Below the pieces are notes generated by a model, which saw only the letters and a list, made by a program, of their open reading frames with translations, was not told the DNA's origin and did no database searches. A stretch of 64,000 nucleotides of DNA from Rhynochetos jubatus (taxonomy: Eukaryota > Chordata > Aves > Eurypygiformes > Rhynochetidae): the NCBI GenBank assembly GCA_027574665.1, contig CM050649.1, positions 60,354,150-60,418,149 of the forward strand. Direction: 5' to 3'. The translations under genes and the position numbers were made by a program. This document shows positions 55,690-64,000 of this stretch, piece by piece (positions within the stretch are counted from its first letter, which is position 1; each line of letters starts with the position of its first letter).

Positions 55690-56100
55690 AGTTTAAAGCC
55701 CTCTTCACCAGCTTGGCAAGCCTATGACTGAAGATGCTCTTCCCCTTCTGTGACAGATGGATCCCAATAGACCAGCTTTCTCTAAGTGAGTCCCCCAGTC
55801 TAGGTAGCTGAACCCCTGACTGTGGCACCAGTCTTGCAACCATTTTTTTGTTTCACCATATTTGACTGGCCCTTTCAAACCCTGTACCTTTGATAAGGAG
55901 GACTGAAGGGAGGATTATGTGTGCTCCACAGTCCCTTACTGCCACTCCCAGGGCTCTGTATTCTTTCTTGATACTCCTCAAACTGCTCCTGTATGTATCA
56001 TTGCTGCCCCCATGAAAAAACAGCAATGGATAATAGTCAGTGGACTGTATATGGCTTTGTAGTCTCTTGGTGACAGCCCTGATATGAGGCCCTGGTAAGC
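55690..56100 (-). pseudogene. CR1 ORF1 SGNH-esterase-like domain remnant
   Basis: On the - strand the translation reads LPGPHIRAVTKRL, DYYPLLFFHGGSNDTYRSSL, SIKKEYRALGVAVRDCGAHI, LPSVLLIKGTGFERASQIW, a stop, then SIGIHLSQKGKSIFSHRLAK and LVKRALN. This is the pattern of the esterase domain known from ORF1 of CR1 LINEs. The block III GxND motif appears as GSND and the block V DGIHLS motif as IGIHLS, so the catalytic Asp position before the His is lost. With the in-frame stop and frame changes the domain is not functional. Confidence 0.85.
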
Positions 56101-57150
56101 ATCACACCTCTAGAGAGTGTGCAAGGTTGGCAAATGGCTGCCTTCATACCTTTCAGATGAGGGTCACCCACTGCTGTCGCTCATCCCTTTCTCTTACTTG
56201 CGCTGGTGGTTATACAGGGAGCAGGTGGGGCTGGTCACTCAGCTCCAGTGTCTCTCCTGATGTGACAGGTCTTTCCCCTTAATTCTGCAGAGTGGTGAAG
56301 TGGTTCTGCAAGGGCACCTCAGGTTTTGGGGGAAGTCTCTTCCTTGTTGCAACGGCCCATTCTTCTGCATTACTGCCCCCCTCCCTCCTCTGTGTGCCGG
56401 TGGGGGTGTTTGTGGCCGTTTGGCTCTGGGCTGTGAGTTCCCTGTAGGCTATGCTTGGAACCAGCTATCTAACCCCTTCCCAGCTACGCTGCCTTCTCAC
56501 CTTCTCATAGCCTCCTGCAGCTCAGCCACTGCTGCAGGAGGTGCTCCCCCTGGGCTCACCTTCTGCAGGCAGGGCTGCAGCCTGCCCCTGCCCCAGGAGA
56601 GAGGTCTGGGCATCTCCTGCAGCCTGGGGCCTGCACTGTAGTCTTTCCCATCAGCAGCTCCATCTGAGTGGATGCATCTGCCACTGCTGGCATGGGCACT
56701 GCAGACCTCCCCACCCAGACTTGCAGCCTTTGGTCTCAGACAGTTGCCCTCCATGAAGGTCAGGTGGGGTGAGTGCCTCAAACCTGCGCAGATGGTCACA
56801 GAATGGTGTCCTGTTTCTCTGTTATGTGTACTTAAAGTCTCCCACTCCGTTAGTGGAATGTCTCTCCTTCAAGGAAGCACCCACCCCGTGAGCACTCCTG
56901 CAGCAGATGCCACACCATGCCCTGTTTGCCCACACTTGTGGCAACGCACTCCAGGGCTGCCTTCTGTGGGAGCAGCGTGTGGCCATCGTTACTCTTCACA
57001 GTGTCCTGGCCCCATCAGCTGTTCTCATGGGAGCTGAAGTCTCCTGGCAGGTCTTGGTGCTCCCCTGGGAGTTCGCCAGCTCATGAAATACCCCTGTGCA
57101 CCATCACCCCCTGCTCCACTGCGAAATGCGCTTGTGGGTGCAAGCTGATC

Positions 57151-60100
57151 ACTCTGTGATCTTATTAATATTTATTAATAATATTCATGTTGCTAAATAA
57201 AAGGGCTAAAGGATGGCCAGCTCTAGGGCCAGGTGTCACTAGCAAATTCATGCTGACACTGCATTGAACTTGTACTTCCAATACCAGAGTTCTTTTGAAG
57301 AAATTGAGTTTCATAGAAAAGCTGAGGAGTGTCCTAATCACTGAATAACACAGTCAGCTTAGGACCCAAGGTTTGAGTTTGGTCTTCATGTATTTAGCAG
57401 CAAACATGTTCCTACTGTAATGCTGTTTAAAGGGCTGAGAATCATTTGAGGGGCACCTGAGGACAAATTTAGGCACATAAGTACAATCTTTCATATAGGT
57501 GAATTAATTCATCCCTGTCAATACAATCCTATCGATATCAAGGAAAGTGACTCGTATTAGTCAAAACGACAACATAGTTCTTAACAATGCGAAAGCACTC
57601 CTCTAAGAAGAAAGCTATTATTTAACAGAGGCAATTAGCATAAGGCTTTTTTATTATGAATACACAATATGTTGCTTCAACTTATGTTGTGCAACTATGA
57701 AGCAAAAAATGAACAGCAATAGAGCAAGACACATTAGTTGATTATTATCCACGTGCCTGCAAGTATACCATAGAATCTCCTAATAAACTCATTATTTACA
57801 TTTTAGTAATATAGCAGAAAAATGTTCTCATAAATATTTAAGAACTTATCTGAGACACTAATCAATCCATGTTATTTTAAACAGATTGAAAGGGCATCTT
57901 TTCTAGAAGTACTTATGCAATTTGTGGTGGTATGTAATTGTGTTCCCTCTCAGTGTTACAGTTCTTATGAACTGAATGGCAGAAATTAGCGCTCCAAGAG
58001 GAAAAGTACATAATAAGCCCCTTTGAAACAACTTGAGAAGAACTGAATAAATTCTAGTTTTGGTTATGTTAATGAGACTTTGAGGGGACAGTGCAGTTAG
58101 GAATCACAAAGATCCTACAACAATGCTGGCTTGAAGTAGCTAGTTGGAAATCCCTTTCATAAATCTCAAAGGCATGGCATCATTTTCTTTTGATTAACAG
58201 ACTGCCAAGATCTATAATTTGTTTCAAAGGCAGAGTATTGTCTGCCTCATGGCAACAAAAGGCATGACTTTATCTGGGACAGAATACAACCAAACCAAAA
58301 CAAGGCAAACAAAAAAAATCAAATAATAATTGTTCAACACAGTTATCTTGAAAAGAGTTTTATTCTAGTCATGTGACAAACCAAAATATTCTGCCATGGA
58401 AGCCTGTTGTCTCTGTTAGCCTGACTGTATAACTCAAGTTCATAAGAGACAATTTCTCCTAAGAAAGCTTCTTAATCTGCCATTTGTTCCAGTGACTCTT
58501 CGTGTTTATTCAATTTTGAGTTTTATTTTCTTTAATATGTCTGCTTGGAATTATGCACAGATATGATATGTCCTCAGTTTCGTAACAATTCACTACCCTG
58601 TCCCACCGCCATTGTTGCACTGTACAGAGGGTTCAGTAAACTGTAGTTCTGCCTCCTTTTCCATCTTGCCTTGTATTTTGTGAATACTTTCACTGCAACA
58701 CCCACCACCACCAGCTAAATGAAACCACTGGCCTTAGGACCCAGCAAATCACAAAATAGGAGAAAAAAACACCAGGAAAAGAGATTGAAAATAAGCATGT
58801 GTATAACAATTTTAACTACATTATTATATTTCCTTTTTGAACAATTAGATATACACTAGTAATGGTTCTTGAATTAGACTATTTCGACTACAGTAACATA
58901 AAATTCTTGACTTTACATAGATACAGGGTGTGTTTCTTTACCCATAAACAAGATTTTCAGCTCAGCCTACACATCTTTTGGGATCCCAACTACAAATTGT
59001 GATGCAGTAAAATACATAGTTTCAAGAGTTTGGGTTGGATCTAGCTTGGCTGTTCTTGTGTACTGCTCCGAAGTATGGTCTAAGCATTTCTTAACTCTCC
59101 TAAATTATAAAGGTTAGGTGTCTAAAAAAAAAACAAAACCCAAAACCAAAACCAATGCAACAATCCACATCATTCCTCACACACACACAAAAAGGAAAGG
59201 AAACAAAACAACTTTCCCAAGCTTCTTTCTTCCCAAGTGAAAAATTCTAGTGTCTAGAAATCTGGTGACTTCCTGGTCCCTAGTGTCTAGAAAGCTGATG
59301 GAGGTCTGATTTCGTTTTGATTTATGACAAGTTACTGCAGAGTTCTACAAACTGTTTTCGGAAAAAAACAAAAAGTATGTTCTTTCCTCATTTCAGTGTG
59401 CTGCCTTCTCAAATGTATTGGATGTTCTTTATTTAAAGCTGTAAATAGAACTGCTCAAGTCCCTGTTAATCTTTGCCTTTATAAACTTAATTGTTTTGAA
59501 TCTTGCTTTAGAAAAGTTCTAACCATATGGTCATTTTTGTCACAAATTTTTCACTTCCTATCAAAGAAGACCATATTATAATACTTGTGTTCTCTTACAT
59601 CTGACTTATTTGAATACAAATTTGACTGTATAATCTTTTTACTGGAGTATGTGATATCTTTAACACTGTTTAGTTCTATTTTAAATTTCACTTCTTTGAC
59701 AAGATGTGTTCTTAGTGAGTAATTATACCTAGTAAAGCTAGTTACTATTATCTTATTGATGTATCATTCATGAGGTATGAGAAATGTATTTTCTAACAAG
59801 ATATCATAATTTGCTAGACATTCTAGTAGTAGTAACCATTTTTATTCACTGCTCCCATAGACTCACAGGTTTTAAAGAGTAAAGGGTGATAGTGGCACAA
59901 TTGGAGCACTGCTTTTTCCTTTTATTGGTGTTTGCTTTTATTTTGGTCTTCCCTGATCTTATAATGATATCTGAAATATTAGTATTTGGATGCCTCTCTA
60001 GTATTGCATAATTCTCTGATACATATTAAGATTTTACCTTTAAGATCTCATTCCTTCTCCAGTTTAACCATCCTGTTTTTCAAAAGACATTTCAAGTGCT

Positions 60101-62091
60101 AAAAACGTAAACCCAATTTCAATAAGTATATGCTTCTCCGTACCCTGGAATTTTTTGATAAGGACATAGTCTCTTTATGGGAAATGGATATAAAATTTTT
60201 CAGAGAAAAGCTTATGATAATTGCTAATTAAAAAAAAAAAAGTCAGATGTATTTTTCCAAGTTTTAACCCTTTAGAAATCTAGAGCAAGACCAAAAAAAT
60301 CTCACAAAAACAGCTACCTAAAAACCCCAAAACTCAACTGTTTTATAAATATTTTCTACTCCATGTAAAGAACGTAAACATTTTGTACTCTACATATATG
60401 TTAATATTCAAAACCAGAAAAAAATTTCTGGTGTCAGTACTCTCAAAATCAGAATACTTCAAGCCCATCAGTTACTCTAGTAAACAGGAAAATAGTTTCT
60501 CAGTGAAGAAAGAATAATCATAGCCTGAAAAGGGTACAGTTGCATGATTTTTTGGTGTTGCTGGGTTTTAGGGGGTTTTATTAGGTAACTGTTCTGTCTA
60601 AGTGACGGTTGTGTCATGTGTAGCCATGAAGTGCAAACCAGAAAATGCAAGTAGGTTTGAATCAAGATTTTTTTTTTTTTTTGTATATGTGGTGGTGGTG
60701 ATTTTTTTTTTTTTTGGTGGTTTTCTTTTTTTATTTTTTTTTTAAGTTATTACTGGTGTCTCAGAGGTCTTTAAAACAGGTAGGTGAGAAATGTCAAAAG
60801 TGAAAATGAAAGGTATGTTTAAGGCTGGTATTTGCACAGTTGCAATACATTAAATGTTAGTTTCTAGCTCAGCGTGATGAAAGCTTTTACCAATCCCTGT
60901 GTAGCAGCTCTTGAAATAAGATTTCAGAATAGCTGTGGATAAAAGCTTGATTATTAGAATATGTTAGACAGCTAAGCTTAAAATTGTCTTGAAAGAAGAA
61001 TATTAGTTCCATTTAAGACAAATTTGGGAGACAAGTACTTCATGAAACTACTTAGGATCTCACTAACAAAATCAAATTCACTAAATTTAATTGTGTGAAG
61101 CAGTACAAATACAGAAAATGTTGAAAACAAGAAGTACAAAAATGTAAACAATTCACAAAGCTGAAGATCTTAAAATTTATAAAGTGTGACATAACATCCA
61201 CTTTGTGCAGATATAATAGAAAAATAATACCATTTGTTGACATCTAACAAGAATATAATGCTATTCTTAAAAGAAAGCGGTGCAGAAGAACACTAGTTCT
61301 GATTTTTTATGAGAAAACATTACTTCAGTATACCCATTTCTGGATAGCCAACCAGAAAGCTACCTCTCACGTTTCTCTGCAGTGTTTCCATGACCTCACC
61401 GTCCACTTATTTTGTGTGGCTTTTCAGTCCTATTATCCCTTTTCTAATATTTTCTTCTAAATCAAATACTTCGTGCCTGGTTTTGTCTCTCACTCCTAGT
61501 CTTAGTTTCTATATTAATGCCCTGGCTCCCTGCAGAGACCGTTCATTTCTTAATGGTTAATACAAAAAGGGTTCTTATAGTCCTAGAATAGATTACATTC
61601 AATGAAACAGAGTCTCAGGACATATTTTGTTGCAGTTCAGTGAGTCATTGCTGAGACATCTTTGGAAGCATATAATCTAGCCAGTTTTTTCTGTTTTTAT
61701 TTGCAACAAACCTTCCATATATCTTTGCTGAATTTCATACCACTATGTTGACAGAATGGAAAAACTTCATAACATAATGCCCTTTATCTGTGATACTACT
61801 GATCCTGCAAATCAAGCTCTGGAGTCAGATAGCAACGTCCAGATTATCACAGGGTGTATGAGAAGATGTTCCTTCTTGAGTTCTTCCGTGAGAAATAAAA
61901 ACATGCCCTGACAAGGTAACTACTGTCTTCTGCTGACAAGTTCTCTCTAAAAGGCATTTTTGGTTTGTCAGATAGTTCATACTGGTTGAGTTGAAAGATT
62001 TTGTAGAAATGTAACAGTGTAAATTCTGCTGTAACTTCAGATGTGGGAATGCTGCCATAAGAAGAAAAGCCAAATATATTTTGCTTTCTTT
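57151..62091. other. Intergenic region, no recognisable gene
   Basis: About 4.9 kb of AT-rich sequence. Reading frames are short (longest about 85 codons) with no domain. An imperfect repeat of CTAGTGTCTAGAAA occurs twice near 59249-59294. A T/GT-rich low-complexity stretch lies at 60668-60742. Confidence 0.75.
60668..60742. repeat. T-rich and GTG low-complexity tract
   Basis: Alternating T runs of 14-16 nt and (GGT)n-like segments (GTGGTGGTGGTGA). No adjacent retroelement body is recognisable. Confidence 0.85.
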
Positions 62092-62585
62092 TCATAGAAT
62101 CATAGAATTATTTCATTGGAAGACACCTTAAAGACCATTTAGTTCCAATCCCTTTGCCATGGGCAGGGACATCTTCCACTAGATCAGGTTGCTCAAAGCC
62201 TCATCCAGCCTGGCCTTGAACACTTCTAAGGATGGGGCATCCACAACTTCTCTGGGCAACTTGTTCCAGTACTTCACCACCCTCTCCATGAAGAATATCT
62301 TCCTTACATCCAATCTAAATCTACTTGTATTCAATTTAAAGCCATTACCCCTTGTCCTATCACTACATGTCCTTGTAAAAAGTCCACCCCCCCAGATTTC
62401 TTGAGGCCCCCTCAGGTACTGGAAGGCTGCTATTATGTCTCCCCAGACCCTTCTCTTCTCCAAGTTGAACCAGCCCAACACTCTCAGTCTGTCTTCACAG
62501 GAGAGGTCCTCCAGCCCTCTGATCATCTTCTTGACCTTCCTCTGGACTTTATCCAACAGGTTCATGTCCTAATGTTGGGTGCCTA
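62092..62585 (-). mobile_element. CR1 LINE, 3' half, interrupted by an LTR
   Basis: Minus-strand CR1 3' end beginning CATAGAATCATAGAATTATT. It includes the ORF2 C-terminal frame on the - strand (QRKVKKMIRGLEDLSCEDRL, TRGNGFKLNTSRFRLDVRKI, ERVVKYWNKLPREVVDAPS), open for 128 codons at 62179-62565. At TGTCCTAATGTTGGGTGCC it stops, and the expected continuation (CCCCAGAGCTGGATGCAG) appears only after 63340, on the far side of a 752-nt LTR. Confidence 0.95.
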
Positions 62586-63337
62586 TGCTGGTTTTAGTCA
62601 AGAAAGAGTTAACTTTCTTTACAGTGGCTGGTTTGAAGCTAGGTTTCTGGATTTACCCTGAGAAAAGTACTAAAAAAATGTATTTTTAGCTGGTGCTGGG
62701 GTGTGTTTGCACCAGATTCAAGGTCTTTTTCAGCTTCTGATACTGCAGCTGCGTTCCTAACTTTTTCACTACAGGCAGTGTGGGGGGACACAGAGTTCAG
62801 ACAGCTAACCCAAACTGACCAAGGGAGTATTTCATTCCACAGTACTCCATGCTCAGTACATATCCAGGGAGTGACCTTGGGGGCCATCACACTTTCACAC
62901 TCTTTTACGCATTCTCACTTGTTAAGACTCTCTCTACCTCATTTGTTAGCTGCTTTGCTAACTCCTTTGCTGGCTTGTTCGCGAGTGAGTTGGTGGGTCT
63001 GTTAGTTTTCCTGGTAGTGCTGTAGCTGACAGGATTTGCTTGGACTCTGCTGCAATAGCTCTCCAGCTCCGGCTCTTGGGCCCTCTGGATCTGACTTTCA
63101 CTTCTTGGGCCCTGTATGTTGGTCGGTGGGTGGTGAGCAATTTTATAATATTGTATCATATGTTTTATTAGCTATTATTTGAATTAATTATTCATTTAGA
63201 TTCAACTGGTAAATAGATCTTATCTCAATTTTATGAACTTCCTTGTCTTTATGCTCTGATTCCCCCCCTCCACTGGAGGAAAGGTGGGGGGAGTTGTGAG
63301 AGTGGCTTCATGGTGTTTTTCTGGTTAAAGCATGGCA
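62586..63337 (+). mobile_element. Solo LTR of an avian endogenous retrovirus, inserted in a CR1
   Basis: A 752-nt block with TG...CA ends (TGCTGGTTTTAG at 62586; CATGGCA ending 63337) breaks a CR1 that is otherwise continuous. Its start and middle blocks (TTAACTTTCTTTACAGTGGC, CTAACCCAAACTGACCAAGG, CCATGCTCAGTACATAT) match the pattern of a common bird LTR as I recall it. Host sequence at the two edges overlaps by about 5 nt (GTGCC on the left, TGGCC on the right), consistent with a decayed target-site duplication. Normal TATA and poly(A) positions look degraded. No internal viral genes are present, so it is a recombination relic. The family name is not assigned, and short frames across it are meaningless. 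Confidence 0.85.
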
Positions 63338-63792
63338 TGGCCCCAGAGCTGGATGCAGGAGTCTAGGTGAGGTCTCTCTAGAGCAAAGTAGAGGAGGAGA
63401 ATCACCTCCCTTAGCCACGCTTCTCTTGATACAGCCCAGGATACGCTTGGCTTTCTGGGCTGCAAGCTCATGTTGAGCTTCTCATCAACCAACACCATGA
63501 AGTCCTTCTCCTCAGGGCTGCTGTCAATCCATTCTCTGCCCATCCTGTACTTGTGCTTGGGATTGCCCTGATCCAGGTGCAGAACCTTGCACTTGGCCTT
63601 GTTGAACTCCATGAGGTTGTCACAGGCCCACCTCTCCAGCCTGTCCAGGTGCCTCTGGATGGCATCCCTTCCCTTCAGCATGTTGACCGCACCACACAGG
63701 TTGGTGTCATTGGCAAACTTGCTGAGGGTGCACTCAATCCTGCTGTCCATGTCGCTGACACAGGTTGCTGAGAGAAGTTTTGGAGTCTTCAT
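63325..63792 (-). pseudogene. CR1 ORF2 fragment with mutated FADD motif
   Basis: A 155-codon frame on the - strand, mostly CR1 RT palm/thumb. It begins with residues from the neighbouring plus-strand CR1 tip and unique sequence (MKTPKLLSATCV), passes through the RT box SKFANDTNLCG and ends just inside the LTR. It is a fusion of unrelated pieces with a dead active site and not a gene. Confidence 0.88.
63338..63764 (-). mobile_element. CR1 LINE, 5' continuation after the LTR
   Basis: Continuation of the minus-strand CR1 from 62585, resuming at GGCCCCAGAGCTGGATGCAG and ending near TGTCCATGTCGCTGACA. On the - strand it encodes [39 protein letters not shown] and KCKVLHLDQGNPKHKYRMG. The catalytic FADD box reads FAND: a G-to-A change at a CpG replaces one active-site aspartate. 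The element is truncated just upstream of this box. Confidence 0.93.
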
Positions 63793-63916
63793 CCTTGGAG
63801 ATATTCAAATGTTGCCTGGAACTTCTCTTCTGCAGCAGTCTAGGTGGCCTTGCTTGAGCAGGGAGGGTACTCCAGAGGCCCCTTCAAACATCAATAATTC
63901 TGTGATTCTGTAATTT
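63765..63916 (+). mobile_element. CR1 LINE 3' tip, plus strand
   Basis: Short sense-strand CR1 3' end. It includes CCTTGGAGATATTCAAATGT (the ORF2 C-terminal SLEIFK-type region), CAGTCTAGGTGGCCTTGC, a shortened version of the AGGTCCCTTCCAACC block (AGAGGCCCCTTCAAACATCA), and the tail ATTCTGTGATTCTGT, two units of the CR1 8-bp terminal repeat. It lies directly against the 5' end of the minus-strand CR1, in the opposite orientation. Confidence 0.88.
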
Positions 63917-64000
63917 AGCTGCCTACAAACGGGTGCCCAGTGCAAGCTGAGGTCTCCTGGAATATCCTACTGTACAGACTTGTAAAACAAATATTAAAAT
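63917..64000. other. End of window, unassigned
   Basis: Eighty-four nt of sequence after the last CR1 tail. I see no feature in it. Confidence 0.6.

Larger units (their letters stand above)
55214..57150 (-). mobile_element. CR1 5' part: ORF1 and start of ORF2, joined to the 3' part
   Basis: This GC-richer stretch is the 5' half of a CR1-type LINE read on the - strand. From right to left: an ORF1 N-terminal region with a zinc-knuckle-like stretch (CHKCGQTGHG, about 56930) and a possible short coiled coil (AVAELQEAMRR, 56500-56535); an SGNH-hydrolase-like domain (about 55690-56100); a linker; and the beginning of the ORF2 AP-endonuclease (GYNLTGITEMWCENSYDW, VILYVNDQLECMELHLGI, about 55214-55445). 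It ends near 57150 where AT-rich unique DNA starts. Similarity to published CR1 proteins is from memory. Confidence 0.85.

Noticed and set aside
56100-57150. GC-rich block as a possible CpG-island promoter of a new gene
   Set aside because: The block is explained by the ORF1 5' region of the CR1 element on the - strand; no host exon follows.

Overview
The window is vertebrate, almost certainly avian, nuclear DNA. It is AT-rich and intron-rich, and its dispersed repeats are CR1 LINEs with the 3' ends typical of birds (an 8-bp ATTCTGTG-type tail and a GGTTGGAAGGGACC-type 3' block), plus one solo LTR of a kind common in bird genomes. The species cannot be named from the sequence alone.

The only protein-coding gene I can support is the 3' half of neuroligin-4 (NLGN4X orthologue) on the + strand. 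Positions 1-9095 are intron. Three coding exons follow: 9096-9281 (186 nt), 11115-11904 (790 nt) and 19504-20353 (850 nt to the stop), with consistent splice phases (1, 1, 2) and canonical AG/GT sites. Together they encode about 608 residues: the C-terminal two-thirds of the esterase-like extracellular domain, the stalk, one transmembrane helix, and a cytoplasmic tail ending in the PDZ ligand STTRV. An A-rich 3' UTR follows; its end is not certain, with candidate AATAAA signals at 21681, 23221, 24183 and 24343. The upstream exons (signal peptide and N-terminal half) lie outside the window.

From about 24.4 kb to the end there is no recognisable host gene. This intergenic stretch holds a short CR1 fragment at 34.9-35.4 kb and a three-element CR1 nest at 44.3-48.2 kb, where one old minus-strand CR1 is split by two later CR1 insertions on opposite strands. 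An internally deleted CR1 at 54.7-57.15 kb keeps ORF1 (SGNH-esterase-like) and the start of ORF2 joined directly to the ORF2 C-terminus. At 62.1-63.76 kb a minus-strand CR1 is split by a solo LTR, and a plus-strand CR1 3' tip follows. All clear CR1 copies lie downstream of NLGN4; none is seen in its introns or 3' UTR.

Low-complexity landmarks are a 103-nt pure-purine pentamer array (5668-5770), a 24-nt T run inside the polypyrimidine tract of an NLGN4 acceptor (9063-9086), a 22-nt C run (14028-14049), a 15-copy AGAT microsatellite (18141-18202) and a 23-nt A run in the 3' UTR. I did not find a new defence, biosynthetic or other multigene system here. The most interesting structures are the transposon nesting, the deleted LINE, and the homopolymer next to a neuroligin splice site.
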